Assembly (NCBI GenBank): GCA_902567135.1
Contig: CACFLO010000006.1
Location: forward strand, 1-59,016
Direction: 5' to 3'
DNA: 59,016 nt
Origin: an uncultured Alphaproteobacteria bacterium
GTDB lineage: Bacteria > Pseudomonadota > Alphaproteobacteria > HIMB59 > GCA-002718135
Positions 8,644 to 17,533 of the stretch are shown here, in pieces. Within the stretch, counting starts at the first letter, position 1. Each line of letters begins with the position of its first letter. The position numbers and the translations under genes are program-made. The notes beneath the pieces are model-generated. The model was given only the letters and a program-made list of their open reading frames with translations. It made no database searches and was not told where the DNA came from.

Positions 8644-9508
8644 TATTTACCAAATCATCAGTCCTCATTCTTGTTGCAAGAAGTGACTGATGAGCATCTC
8701 TCATCGTTGTATCAGTTATTAAGGTATAGTTTTTATCTCGTATTTGCTGGCTAAATTTATCAGGTCCTAAGTTTTTTAATTGTTCAACATAGTTGTTTGC
8801 GTTCCTATTTTTATCAAAATTCGGAATCACTGGGTCTGCTAAAATAAAATCATTTGTTCTTCCTTTTATATCAACATGGCCGTTAACAATGATGTTTCCA
8901 AGATAAGAAATAATTTTAGATGCACGGTCTTTTTTTGGTTTAAATTTATAAAGATCTTTGTTGGTATCAATAAAATTAGTGTTATAGTTTCCTATTTTAA
9001 AATCATCATTGTTTATAAGAGACTCAAGAAAAACAAGATTGGTTTTTACTCCTCTAATTCTAAACTCACGTAGAGCTCTATCCATTCTTCTAATACAATC
9101 TTCTGTTGTTTGTGCCCAAGTAGTTACTTTAACTAATAATGAATCATAGTAGGGGGTTATAATAGAGCCTGCTGCCGCTGTAGCTCCGTCTAACCTAACA
9201 CCAAACCCAGATGCTGATCGATAAGTCATTATTTTCCCATAATCAGGCATAAAGTTTTTCAGCGGATCTTCGGTTGTTACCCGACATTGTATAGCATAAC
9301 CGTCTAGTTTAATATTTTCTTGGCTTGGTAGTGATGGGTGGTCTCCAATTCTCAAACCTTCAGCAATTTTTATTTGAGCTTTAACAATATCAATCCCAGT
9401 TACTTCTTCAGTTACGGTATGTTCAACCTGTATTCTTGGATTAACCTCAATGAAGTAATGTTTTTTATTTTTTTTTATCAAATAAGAATTCAATAGTTCC
9501 AGCCCCAT
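8573..9508 (-). CDS. pyc: Pyruvate carboxylase fragment 2: end of biotin carboxylase and start of carboxyltransferase
   Basis: Middle open piece, 311 aa as called from an internal Met. The meaningful homology begins at KKHYFIEVNPRIQVEHTVTE (catalytic EVNPR). It continues through the biotin-carboxylase C-terminal lid (AIQCRVTTEDP) to the carboxyltransferase entry DTTMRDAHQSLLATRMRT, and breaks off after FSIECWGG at the G-run. No independent start signal is visible. Confidence 0.55.
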   Translation of the reverse strand: MGLELLNSYLIKKNKKHYFIEVNPRIQVEHTVTEEVTGIDIVKAQIKIAEGLRIGDHPSLPSQENIKLDGYAIQCRVTTEDPLKNFMPDYGKIMTYRSASGFGVRLDGATAAAGSIITPYYDSLLVKVTTWAQTTEDCIRRMDRALREFRIRGVKTNLVFLESLINNDDFKIGNYNTNFIDTNKDLYKFKPKKDRASKIISYLGNIIVNGHVDIKGRTNDFILADPVIPNFDKNRNANNYVEQLKNLGPDKFSQQIRDKNYTLITDTTMRDAHQSLLATRMRTDDLVNIAEFYSNNLSELFSIECWGGRNI

Positions 9509-10322
9509 AGTAATTCACGTGCTTTGCAATTTTAACAGCCGAAGAACAAATGCTGTCTCTGGAGGCTTGATCTAAAAAATGAGCTGGGGCTCTTTCAATA
9601 ATTTTTTGGTGCCTTCTTTGCAGCGAACAATCTCTTTCATATAGGTGAACAATATTGCCATGCTTGTCGCCTAATATTTGAACTTCTATATGTGCTGCGT
9701 CCTCTAAAAATTTTTCAATAAAAACTTCATCTTTACCAAATGCTTTTTTAGACTCACTCTGAGCAAACTCAATTTGCTCAGATAATTCATCAGCTGAACG
9801 AACAACTCTCATTCCTCTTCCGCCGCCACCCCAGCTTGCTTTAACAATTACCGGGTATCCAATTTTATCTACTTCATTATGAATATTTTTTTTGTTGTCT
9901 TCACTAACCTTCACTGAGGGGATTGTGCTAACGCCTGCTTCATCAGCAACCTCTTTTGCCGCAATCTTATTTCCTAATCTGCTTAATATTTCTTTGCTGG
10001 GGCCAATAAAAATTATTTTATTTTTTTCACACAAATCAGCAAACTCAGGATTTTCAGATAAAAAACCATAACCTGGGTGAATAGCATCAACGCCAGCCTT
10101 CTTTGCTATATCAATTATGGAGTTAATATCTAAATAAGCTTGTATTGGCCCTTTTCCTTCACCAACTAGGTAACTTTCATCTGTTTTAAAGCGATGTAAA
10201 GCAAATCTATCTTCTTTAGAATAAATAGCTGCGGTACTAATACCTGATTCTTCAGCAGCTCTGAAGATTCTAATAGCTATTTCACTTCTATTAGCTGCTA
10301 ATATTTTTTTTATTTTTTTCAT
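9465..10322 (-). CDS. pyc: Pyruvate carboxylase fragment 1: biotin carboxylase N-terminal and ATP-grasp part
   Basis: First open piece of the broken pyc, 285 aa. It starts MKKIKKILAANRSEIAIR, the usual family start, and carries HPGYGFLSENPEFA, the ATP-binding glycine loop GGGGRGMR, and RDCSLQRRHQKIIE. It ends prematurely just before the catalytic EVNPR segment. On its own it would be an inactive partial ATP-grasp domain. Confidence 0.6.
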   Translation of the reverse strand: MKKIKKILAANRSEIAIRIFRAAEESGISTAAIYSKEDRFALHRFKTDESYLVGEGKGPIQAYLDINSIIDIAKKAGVDAIHPGYGFLSENPEFADLCEKNKIIFIGPSKEILSRLGNKIAAKEVADEAGVSTIPSVKVSEDNKKNIHNEVDKIGYPVIVKASWGGGGRGMRVVRSADELSEQIEFAQSESKKAFGKDEVFIEKFLEDAAHIEVQILGDKHGNIVHLYERDCSLQRRHQKIIERAPAHFLDQASRDSICSSAVKIAKHVNYYGAGTIEFLFDKKK

Positions 10323-10944
10323 TTTTTAAATACAAGCACTGTTTTGTAATAACACATTCATCACAAATAGGTTTTTGCGATTTGCATGTATATCTTCCGT
10401 GCAAAATAAGCAAGTGATGGGCAGTTTTTAACCATCTTTTTGGCGTTATTTGCTCTAGAATTTCCTGAGTTTGATCTGCAGTTTTAGTTTTTGTAAGTCC
10501 TAGTCTATTTGAAACACGGTAAACATGCGTATCCACCGCAATTCTTGGAATGTCTAATATTTCATTTTGATAAACACTTGCTGTTTTATTGCCCACTCCA
10601 GGCAGGCTTGTTAGATCTTTAAAGTCACTGGGGATCTTGCTTTGATAGTCTTTTATTAAGATCTTTGATAGATTAATAATATTTTTTGCTTTGGAATTAT
10701 AAAGTCCGATTGTTTTTATATAAGTTTTCAATTTTCTCTCTCCTAAGTCGACCATATCTCTTGGGGTTTTAACAATTTTGAACAAATCTCTTGTGGCATT
10801 ATTTACTGATTTGTCCGTTGCTTGCGCTGACAAAACAACAGAAACTAAAAAAGTATAGGGGTTTCGGTAATTAAGTTCCGTCTTTGGCTCACCAATTTTT
10901 TTTGCCAAAGTTCTATAAACAAAATTGATTGAAATTTTATCCAT
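10291..10944 (-). CDS. nth: Endonuclease III
   Basis: Base-excision-repair DNA glycosylase/AP lyase for oxidised pyrimidines, 217 aa. The helix-hairpin-helix LPGVGNKTA contains the catalytic Lys120, and Asp138 lies in VDTHVYRVSNRLGL, at the same positions as in E. coli. The [4Fe-4S] ligands follow the classical C-x6-C-x2-C-x5-C spacing in CKSQKPICDECVITKQC. The C-terminal lysine-rich tail overlaps the start of pyc by 32 bases, so the two are probably on one transcript. Confidence 0.95.
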   Translation of the reverse strand: MDKISINFVYRTLAKKIGEPKTELNYRNPYTFLVSVVLSAQATDKSVNNATRDLFKIVKTPRDMVDLGERKLKTYIKTIGLYNSKAKNIINLSKILIKDYQSKIPSDFKDLTSLPGVGNKTASVYQNEILDIPRIAVDTHVYRVSNRLGLTKTKTADQTQEILEQITPKRWLKTAHHLLILHGRYTCKSQKPICDECVITKQCLYLKNEKNKKNISS

Positions 10945-10980
10945 TAGGCCACCTTAAAATAAAAATTTTTTTATAATACT

Positions 10981-11787
10981 TTAGGTTTTAAGCAAATCTT
11001 TCATTTCAAAATAACCGAACTTCCTTTTTGAAACAAATACCGCCGCTTTTAATGCTCCGGATACAAAGATTGATCTGTTGTTTGCTTTATGAACAAGATC
11101 AACTCTATCATCTTTACTTATAAAACTAACTGTATGCTCACCGGCTATCTCGCCACCTCTTGTAACAGAAAAACCAATATCCCCATTTTTTCTTTTCTTG
11201 AGATTTTTAGTGCGATCCAGAACCTTGGATTTGTCTAATGAAGTTTTACGACCCTCTGCAGCGTACTCTCCTAAAGAAAGTGCTGTGCCTGAAGGTGCAT
11301 CCAGTTTGTGTTTATGATGTGTTTCTGCAATTTCAATATCGTATTCATTGCCTCCAAGAGACGAAGCTGCTTTTTTTACCAAACCAAATAAAAGGTTTAC
11401 ACCAATACTCATGTTAGATGACATCAAAATAGGAATTTTTTTTGAAAAACTTTTAATTTTATTTTTTTGCGCTTTAGTAATTCCTGTTGTGCCAATAACT
11501 AAAGCTGTTTTTGTAGTGCTCGCAATTTTAACATTTGATAATGTCGATTGAGGAGTTGTAAAGTCGATAACGACATCTGCCTTTTTAAATATAGATCTGG
11601 CATTATTTGTTACTAGTTCTTCCGATTGTATGTTTGTAACATCACTAATTTTTTTTCCAATTTTTTGGTGTGCCTTATGCTCAAAACCACCAACAAATAT
11701 AAAATTTTTATCTTCTAATATTTTTTTGGTGAGCTCTTGACCCATACGCCCTAAGCAACCTGCTATACCAACTTTTATTTTTGCCAT
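10981..11787 (-). CDS. dapB: 4-hydroxy-tetrahydrodipicolinate reductase
   Basis: Lysine/meso-diaminopimelate pathway reductase using NAD(P)H, 268 aa. The nucleotide-binding motif GIAGCLGRMG opens the protein. The catalytic signature ETHHKHKLDAPSGTA (His-His and Lys, then the substrate-binding GT) is complete, and the SSNMSIGVNLL loop is conserved. It lies downstream of dnaJ in the same orientation with 40 bases between, an order common in alphaproteobacteria. Confidence 0.96.
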   Translation of the reverse strand: MAKIKVGIAGCLGRMGQELTKKILEDKNFIFVGGFEHKAHQKIGKKISDVTNIQSEELVTNNARSIFKKADVVIDFTTPQSTLSNVKIASTTKTALVIGTTGITKAQKNKIKSFSKKIPILMSSNMSIGVNLLFGLVKKAASSLGGNEYDIEIAETHHKHKLDAPSGTALSLGEYAAEGRKTSLDKSKVLDRTKNLKKRKNGDIGFSVTRGGEIAGEHTVSFISKDDRVDLVHKANNRSIFVSGALKAAVFVSKRKFGYFEMKDLLKT

Positions 11788-11827
11788 AGAGATGCTTATA
11801 CTTTGGGTGAACTTGAATGAAAAGAAA

Positions 11828-12958
11828 TTAAGTTAAATCTTCCCAAACTTCTTTTAATTTAGAGAAAAAACTCTGTGATTTTGGACTGTGTTTTTTTGAT
11901 GTGCCACCTTCTTTTTCAAATTCTTGCAATATTGCTTTTTGTTTATTATTTAAATTAACAGGGATTTCTACGTTTGTCTCAACATACATGTCTCCACGCC
12001 TTGTTTGCCGTAAAATACTCATGCCTTTGCCTTTTAAACGAAATTGTGTTTCTGATTGTGTGCCTGGAGGAATATTGAGTCTGGCTTTTTTCCCCTCAAT
12101 CGTAGGTACATCGACATCACCGCCAAGGATTGCTGTTGTAATAGAAATAGGAATTTGGCAGAAAATATTTGATTCTTCGCGTTCAAATAATTTATCTTTT
12201 TGTACTTCAACAAAAATATATAAATCACCATTGCCGGCCCCTCTTTTTCCAAGCTCTCCCTCACCTGATATACGAATTCTTGTGCCTGTATCAACACCAG
12301 GCGGTATTGTTACAGATATTGTTTTTTGTTTTTTAACCTGACCTGTTCCACTACATTTTAAGCATGGATTTTTAATTGAAGATCCCTCACCTCCACAAGT
12401 TGGGCAGGGACGCTCTATTGAAAAGAAACCTTGTGTTGATCTTACTTTGCCCTGACCATCACATGTAGAGCAAGTGCTGGGCCCAGACTTATCAGCGCTT
12501 CCAGTTGCAGAGCATAAATCACAACCTTCATAGCCTGGAATTCTTATTTGAGATTTTTTTCCATTAAATGCGTCTTGAAGAGTAATAGACATATTGTAAC
12601 GAAGATCGCTTCCTCTTTGTGGCCCGCCTTGTCTTGATGATCCTCCAAAACCGCCTCCAAAAAACTCCTCAAATATATCAGAAAAACCTCCCCCAAAATC
12701 ACCAAAACCTTGACCGCCGCCCATGCCTCCTTGACGAAAGGCATCGTGACCATATTGGTCATATGCGGCTCTTCTTTCTGGGTCTTTTAATGCTTCGTAA
12801 GCAGCAGTCGCTTCTTTAAATTTACGCTCGGATTCCTTATCATCTTTATTTCTATCGGGATGAAATTTCATCGCAAGCTTACGATAAGATTTTTTTATTT
12901 CATCATCACTTGCGTTTTTTTGAACACCAAGTATTTCGTAAAAATCTTTGTCAGCCAT
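11828..12958 (-). CDS. dnaJ: Chaperone DnaJ (Hsp40)
   Basis: Co-chaperone that delivers clients to DnaK and stimulates its ATPase. The J domain has HPD at residues 33-35, followed by a Gly/Phe-rich linker (about 75-110). Four zinc motifs are present: [24 protein letters not shown] and CLKCSGTG. The first has Ala in place of the usual Gly, a tolerated change. The C-terminal client-binding domains follow. Length is 376 aa, standard. A strong AAAGGGG lies 5 bases before the ATG. It sits 33 bases after dnaK and is most likely co-transcribed from the heat-shock promoter ahead of dnaK. Confidence 0.97.
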   Translation of the reverse strand: MADKDFYEILGVQKNASDDEIKKSYRKLAMKFHPDRNKDDKESERKFKEATAAYEALKDPERRAAYDQYGHDAFRQGGMGGGQGFGDFGGGFSDIFEEFFGGGFGGSSRQGGPQRGSDLRYNMSITLQDAFNGKKSQIRIPGYEGCDLCSATGSADKSGPSTCSTCDGQGKVRSTQGFFSIERPCPTCGGEGSSIKNPCLKCSGTGQVKKQKTISVTIPPGVDTGTRIRISGEGELGKRGAGNGDLYIFVEVQKDKLFEREESNIFCQIPISITTAILGGDVDVPTIEGKKARLNIPPGTQSETQFRLKGKGMSILRQTRRGDMYVETNVEIPVNLNNKQKAILQEFEKEGGTSKKHSPKSQSFFSKLKEVWEDLT

Positions 12959-12991
12959 TTACGCCCCTTTAAAAGGTATTTTTAGATAAGG

Positions 12992-14911
12992 TTAATCTTT
13001 TTTATCTTCGTCCACTTCTTCAAATTCTGCATCAACTACCTTTTCATCTTTTTTATCAGAAGATGGCTCTTCACCGGAGGGGTCAGGTTGAGGTGCTCCT
13101 GCTGCTGGATCTTGTTTGTAAATTGCCTCACCGAGCTTCATAGAAGATTGAACAAGGGCTTCTGTTTTTGCCTTAATCGCATCCATATCATCGCTGTCCT
13201 TTACTTTTTTCAGCTCTTCAATGTCTGCGGTTATTTTATTTTTATCTTCTTCGGGAACTTTATCTCCATGTTCTTTCAAGTTTTTCTCAGTTTCATTAAT
13301 TAAACTATCAGCTTGGTTTTTAGAGTCTACTGACTCTCTTTTTTTCTTGTCTTCTTCAGCATTTTCTTCAGCCTCTTTAACCATTCTTTCAATTTCATCT
13401 TCAGACAAGCCTCCAGATGCTTGGATACGAATTTGTTGCTCTTTGCCAGTAGATTTATCTTTTGCAGAAACATTAACGATACCATTTGCATCAATATCAA
13501 AAGTAACTTCAATTTGTGGCGTGCCTCTGGCTGCAGGAGGGATGCCTACTAAATCAAATTGCCCTAGCAGCTTATTATCGCCTGCCATTTCTCTTTCACC
13601 TTGGAATACCCTTATTGTTACAGCGCTTTGATTGTCTTCTGCTGTTGAGAAAACCTGGCTTTTCTTCGTTGGAATCGTTGTATTTTTATCAATTAATCGA
13701 GTAAATACTCCACCTAATGTTTCAATACCAAGAGATAGGGGGGTTACATCTAAAAGTAACACATCCTTAACATCTCCCTGTAAAACACCCCCTTGGATAG
13801 CTGCACCAGAAGCAACAACCTCATCAGGGTTAACACCTTTGTTAGGTTCTTTGCCAAAAAAGTTTTTCACCAATTCTGTTACTTTGGGCATTCTAGTCAT
13901 ACCACCGACTAAAATAACATCATCAATATCTGCGGCTTGCAACCCAGCATCTTTAAGAGCTTGCTCACAAGGTTTTAAACTTTTAGTTAAAAGCTCACCA
14001 ACAATTACCTCAAGCTTTGCTCTTGATAATTTTATTGTTAAATGTTTTGGTCCGGTTTGGTCAGCAGTAATAAAAGGTAAGTTTACTTCTGTCTCAGTTG
14101 AACTTGATAATTCTATTTTTGCTTTTTCAGCAGCTTCTTTTAATCTTTGAAGGGCTAATTTATCTGATCTTAAATCGACACCGTTATCTTTTTTAAATTC
14201 ATCAGCAAGATAATCAATTATTTGTAAATCAAAATCTTCACCTCCTAAGTGAGTATCGCCATTTGTAGATTTTACCTCAAAGACACCGTCTCCAATTTCT
14301 AAAATTGAAATATCAAATGTGCCACCACCTAAATCATATACAGCAACTGTTCCTGTTTTTTTCTTATCAAGACCATATGCGAGAGCTGCAGCTGTAGGCT
14401 CATTAATAATTCTTAAAACTTCTAGTCCGGCAATTTTTCCAGCATCTTTCGTAGCCTGTCTTTGAGCATCATTAAAATATGCAGGAACAGTGATAACCGC
14501 TTGTGTGACACTTTCACCAAGATAGCTTTCAGCAGTTTCTTTCATTTTTTGTAAAACAAAAGCACTAATTTGACTTGGGCTATATTTTTCACTTCTTGCC
14601 TCTACCCAAGCATCACCATTATCCCCTTTAACAATTTTATATGGAACAAGACCGCTATCATCTTTAACTAATTTATCTTCAAAGCTTCTTCCTATTAATC
14701 TTTTTATAGCAAAAAGTGTATTTTCTGGATTAGTTACAGCTTGTCTTTTAGCTGATTGACCTACAAGTTTTTCTTTAGATTCTGTAAAGGCAACCATTGA
14801 AGGAGTAGTTCTTGCGCCTTCTAAGTTCTCAATAACCTTTGCTTCTTTTCCATCCATCACAGCTACACAAGAATTTGTAGTCCCGAGATCTATTCCAATA
14901 ACTTTTGCCAT
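12992..14911 (-). CDS. dnaK: Chaperone DnaK (Hsp70)
   Basis: ATP-dependent Hsp70, 639 aa. Visible landmarks are the phosphate loop [13 protein letters not shown] at the N terminus, [27 protein letters not shown], the hydrophobic interdomain linker [18 protein letters not shown] and the helical lid. The acidic tail contains [10 protein letters not shown] sigma-32-like promoter lies about 50 bases upstream. It works with dnaJ downstream and grpE upstream; here grpE-hrcA sit just upstream as a separate unit with a 116-base gap. Confidence 0.98.
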   Translation of the reverse strand: MAKVIGIDLGTTNSCVAVMDGKEAKVIENLEGARTTPSMVAFTESKEKLVGQSAKRQAVTNPENTLFAIKRLIGRSFEDKLVKDDSGLVPYKIVKGDNGDAWVEARSEKYSPSQISAFVLQKMKETAESYLGESVTQAVITVPAYFNDAQRQATKDAGKIAGLEVLRIINEPTAAALAYGLDKKKTGTVAVYDLGGGTFDISILEIGDGVFEVKSTNGDTHLGGEDFDLQIIDYLADEFKKDNGVDLRSDKLALQRLKEAAEKAKIELSSSTETEVNLPFITADQTGPKHLTIKLSRAKLEVIVGELLTKSLKPCEQALKDAGLQAADIDDVILVGGMTRMPKVTELVKNFFGKEPNKGVNPDEVVASGAAIQGGVLQGDVKDVLLLDVTPLSLGIETLGGVFTRLIDKNTTIPTKKSQVFSTAEDNQSAVTIRVFQGEREMAGDNKLLGQFDLVGIPPAARGTPQIEVTFDIDANGIVNVSAKDKSTGKEQQIRIQASGGLSEDEIERMVKEAEENAEEDKKKRESVDSKNQADSLINETEKNLKEHGDKVPEEDKNKITADIEELKKVKDSDDMDAIKAKTEALVQSSMKLGEAIYKQDPAAGAPQPDPSGEEPSSDKKDEKVVDAEFEEVDEDKKD

Positions 14912-14964
14912 AATAATATAGTCCTATCTTGATTAGTTTTTTGCCTTATATGCGGCTATAAACA

Positions 14965-14992
14965 ATATGGTAAGAAAGTTAAAAAATACAAG
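14965..14992 (-). promoter_or_regulatory. RpoH (sigma-32)-type promoter of dnaK-dnaJ
   Basis: On the minus strand, CTTGTAT (14986-14992) and TACCATAT (14965-14972) are separated by 13 bases. This compares well with the sigma-32 pattern CTTGAAA-N13-CCCCATnT. The expected start point near 14958 leaves a leader of about 47 bases before dnaK. No CIRCE repeat is seen in this gap although hrcA lies next door. The promoter is inferred from pattern only; the matching element before hslV, with identical spacing, supports it. Confidence 0.6.
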
Positions 14993-15027
14993 AAGTTAGC
15001 TAAATTTTTTGAATTATTAATTTTTTC

Positions 15028-15717
15028 TTAGTTTTTGCTATCTTTTTCAATATTTTTCTTATCTGACTTTAAATCTTGATCTTTCGCGGTTTCGCTTTCT
15101 TGGTTTGTTTTTTTTGATACCCCAACCATTGCTGGTCTGAGCAATCTATCATACATCATATATCCAGTTTGTATCTCTTGAACTACAACGCCTTCTTCAA
15201 GATCATTATTTTCAATTTCCATCATAGCCTGGTGGAGGTTTGGGTCAAATTTTGAATTTAGGGTATCAATTTTTGTAATGCCATTTTTTTCTAAGGCAGA
15301 TGATAGTTCTTTTTTTACCATCAAAAGCCCCTCTATTAAATTTTTTATAGATTGGGGATGCTCCTCTTCTTTGTTAATTGCAGATAAAGCTCTCTCCAAG
15401 TTATCACCAGGAGATAAAATATCTCTCGCAAAATTAACACTACCATATTTAATTGAATCAACCTTTTCTCTATCAAATCTTTTTCTAAGATTTTCCATTT
15501 CAGCCAAAACTCTAATTTTTTCTTCTTTTAATGTTTTAATCTCTTCTTTCAGCCTCTCTTCTTCTGTTTCTTTAGCATCCCCTTCTATGGGATCTTTGTT
15601 TTCTTCTTCATTTTTAATGATTGTATCATTCGTATTTTCTTCATTAGTCTCTTCTAAATTTTCAGATTGTTTGGTTTCGTTGATTTCATCTTTATTTTTT
15701 TCTTTATCTTTTTCCAT
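15028..15717 (-). CDS. grpE: Nucleotide exchange factor GrpE
   Basis: Hsp70 nucleotide-exchange factor, about 229 aa. A long, highly charged Lys/Glu/Asn-rich N terminus leads into a predicted coiled coil (EERLKEEIKTLKEEKIRV). The conserved core follows with ENLRKRFDREK, ARDILSPGDNLERAL and the C-terminal beta-domain signature EEGVVVQEIQTGYMMYDRLLRPAMV. I chose ATG 15717, which overlaps the hrcA stop by one base (TGATG), rather than the GTG one codon upstream. Translational coupling to hrcA is implied. Confidence 0.95.
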   Translation of the reverse strand: MEKDKEKNKDEINETKQSENLEETNEENTNDTIIKNEEENKDPIEGDAKETEEERLKEEIKTLKEEKIRVLAEMENLRKRFDREKVDSIKYGSVNFARDILSPGDNLERALSAINKEEEHPQSIKNLIEGLLMVKKELSSALEKNGITKIDTLNSKFDPNLHQAMMEIENNDLEEGVVVQEIQTGYMMYDRLLRPAMVGVSKKTNQESETAKDQDLKSDKKNIEKDSKN

Positions 15718-16763
15718 CACTTAACAACCTTTCCAATAATTTTTGACGTATAATCAACTAACGGTACAATTTTAGAGTAGTTTAGCCTTGTTGGTCCAAC
15801 AACTCCAATAGCACCTACAATTTCTTGTTCCTTATTTTTATATGGGGCCATTACCATAGAAAGGCCAGAGTGTTTAAATAAAAAGTTTTGTGAGCCAATA
15901 AAAATTTGAACCCCCTTTGCTTTGCCAGCGTTTTCAAGAATATCTATGAAGGTAGTTTTTTTTTCTATTTCATCAAAAAGCTCTCTTATTTGATCAAGAT
16001 CGTTAGAAATTATATCATCTTCTAAAAGCTTGGATTGACCGTGTAAAAAAATATACGGATTATTTAATTTGGGATCTATTTCCACAATACCTTTTTTTAT
16101 AAGCTTGTTAGAAATTTCTTCTAAGCTCGTTCTTGAGACAGAAATATCATCTTGGATAATTTTTTTTATTTGATTAATGTTTTTGTTTTTAAATTTTGCG
16201 CTTAAATAATTTGATGTTTGGAGCAGTTCTGAATTTGTAAATTTACCAGCATCATCTATTATTCTGTTTTCTATTTCACCATTTTCGTATGCCAAAATTG
16301 ACATAATTTGAGACTGGTTAAGCCTGATAAACTCAAGGTGTTTTAAGTTTTTTTGATACTTTGGAGCAATTACAATACCTGCATAGTTAGACAGCCCTGA
16401 TATTGCTCTCGATGCTTCATCTAGAACTTCTTGGTATGATTTGCTTTTTGAAGAGCTCAATTGTTCAATATTTGCTTTTTCTGATTTAGAGATTCTGCCA
16501 AACTCTAAAAGGCCGTCTACAAAAAACCTCATACCTTTATCCGTTGGAATTCTTCCAGCAGATGTGTGCGGAGAAAATAAAAGCCCTTCTTTTTGAAGAT
16601 TCGATAATATAGTTCTTACTGATGCTGATGAGATATCTAAACCAGCTCTTTTTAAAACAGTTTCAGAACCTGAAGGCGAGCCCGTTTCAAGGTAGCCCTC
16701 AACTAAACTCTTAAAAATTTGCTTAGTTCTTTCAGTGAGCTCTGTGTACAAATTATTTTTCAT
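15717..16763 (-). CDS. hrcA: Heat-inducible transcription repressor HrcA
   Basis: Repressor that normally binds CIRCE operators of chaperone genes. The N-terminal winged helix is visible (LTERTKQIFKSLVEGYL, SGSETVLKRAGLDISSASVR, HTSAGRIPTDKGMRFFVD), followed by the GAF-like effector domain. I start at ATG 16763 (MKNNLYTELTERTKQ); a TTG at 16784 would add seven residues but lies inside a promoter-like element. It is coupled to grpE and divergent from rph, with about 50 bases between starts. No CIRCE operator was found in this window, so its targets (perhaps groESL) must be elsewhere. Confidence 0.94.
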   Translation of the reverse strand: MKNNLYTELTERTKQIFKSLVEGYLETGSPSGSETVLKRAGLDISSASVRTILSNLQKEGLLFSPHTSAGRIPTDKGMRFFVDGLLEFGRISKSEKANIEQLSSSKSKSYQEVLDEASRAISGLSNYAGIVIAPKYQKNLKHLEFIRLNQSQIMSILAYENGEIENRIIDDAGKFTNSELLQTSNYLSAKFKNKNINQIKKIIQDDISVSRTSLEEISNKLIKKGIVEIDPKLNNPYIFLHGQSKLLEDDIISNDLDQIRELFDEIEKKTTFIDILENAGKAKGVQIFIGSQNFLFKHSGLSMVMAPYKNKEQEIVGAIGVVGPTRLNYSKIVPLVDYTSKIIGKVVK

Positions 16764-16773
16764 AAACAATATA

Positions 16774-16801
16774 TATTGGTGCAATAGTTATAAAATTCAA
16801 T
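16774..16801 (-). promoter_or_regulatory. Weak RpoH-like promoter before hrcA-grpE
   Basis: ATTGAAT (16795-16801) and CACCAATA (16774-16781) on the minus strand again have a 13-base spacer. The -35 half is a fair match to CTTGAAA, the -10 half a poor one. If real, transcription would start only a few bases before ATG 16763. Reported mainly because of the repeated spacing. Confidence 0.3.
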
Positions 16802-16816
16802 TAATAGATATTTATA

Positions 16817-17533
16817 ATGAGAAAAGATAGAAACTTTGACGAAATTAGAGAAATTGTTTTTGAAACCAATATAAATATGCATGCTGAAGGTTCTTGTTTG
16901 GTTAAATTTGGAAATACTCAAGTAATCTGTACGGCTTCTATTGATGAAAAAACTCCTCCTTGGCTTCGAGGTTCAGGAAAGGGTTGGGTCACTGCAGAAT
17001 ATGGAATGCTTCCCAGATCAACAAACACAAGAATAGACAGGGAGTCAGCAAGGGGGAAACAAAGTGGCAGAACTCAAGAAATTCAGAGGTTAGTTGGAAG
17101 AAGTCTTAGGTCCGTTGTAAAATTAGAAAACCTTGGTGAAAGACAAATTAAAATAGATTGTGATGTTATACAGGCAGATGGGGGCACTAGAACTGCAGCA
17201 ATAAGTGGAGGTTTTGTAGCATTATATTTGGCTATCGATAAATTGAAAAAAAACTACAACATTGAAAAGCCAATAATTAAAAACTTTGTAGCAGCAATAT
17301 CAGTTGGCATAATAGCAAACAAAGTGTGTGTTGATTTAGATTACAGTGAGGATTCTAAGGCAGAAGTAGATGCTAATTTTGTAATATGTGATAATGACAA
17401 AATTTCTGAAATTCAAGCAACGGGTGAGGAATACTTCTTTAGTGAAGAGCAATATCAAGAAATGTTTAAACTCGCAAAACTAAGTATTGAAAAAATTATA
17501 ACTAAACAAAAAAACATACTGAATTTAAATTGA
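16817..17533 (+). CDS. rph: Ribonuclease PH
   Basis: 3'-5' phosphorolytic exoribonuclease that trims tRNA 3' ends, 238 aa as usual. Hallmarks are GSCLVKFGNTQVICTASID, PPWLRGSGKGWVTAEYGMLP, SGRTQEIQRLVGRSLR and the phosphate/active-site DCDVIQADGGTRTAAISGG. It is divergent from hrcA, a typical alphaproteobacterial pairing. The stop TGA overlaps the TTG start of rdgB by three bases. Confidence 0.97.
   Translation: MRKDRNFDEIREIVFETNINMHAEGSCLVKFGNTQVICTASIDEKTPPWLRGSGKGWVTAEYGMLPRSTNTRIDRESARGKQSGRTQEIQRLVGRSLRSVVKLENLGERQIKIDCDVIQADGGTRTAAISGGFVALYLAIDKLKKNYNIEKPIIKNFVAAISVGIIANKVCVDLDYSEDSKAEVDANFVICDNDKISEIQATGEEYFFSEEQYQEMFKLAKLSIEKIITKQKNILNLN

Larger units (their letters stand above)
6880..10322 (-). 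pseudogene. pyc: Pyruvate carboxylase, interrupted by two homopolymer frameshifts
   Basis: Full-length pyruvate carboxylase gene, close to the usual 1,150 codons, which would carboxylate pyruvate to oxaloacetate with ATP and biotin. Domain order is complete: biotin carboxylase, carboxyltransferase (TLITDTTMRDAHQSL) and a C-terminal biotinyl domain with VIEAMKMET. The frame is broken twice. At 9468-9476 a run of nine A (coding strand) ends the first piece after FLFDKKK, where eight A would give FLFDKKNKKHYFIEVNPR. At 8585-8592 a run of eight G ends the second piece after ECWGGRNI, where seven G would read straight into WGGATFDTSMRF. Everything else looks intact, so this is a very recent loss, slippage or phase variation, or sequence error. 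It overlaps nth by 32 bases. Confidence 0.85.

Noticed and set aside
9513-9524. ATTCACGTGCTT, resembling a third parS
   Set aside because: Only 8 of 12 core positions match and the palindrome is broken; lies in the biotin carboxylase codons of pyc.
13632-14150. 172-codon open frame on the plus strand inside dnaK
   Set aside because: Antisense shadow of a strongly conserved gene; Ser/Pro/Thr-rich translation with no recognisable motif. The same holds for long antisense frames over the ABC ATPase (3785-4324), dnaJ (11901-12341), hslU and mnmE.
14912-15027. CIRCE operator near dnaK or hrcA
   Set aside because: No TTAGCACTC-N9-GAGTGCTAA or close relative found in either leader.
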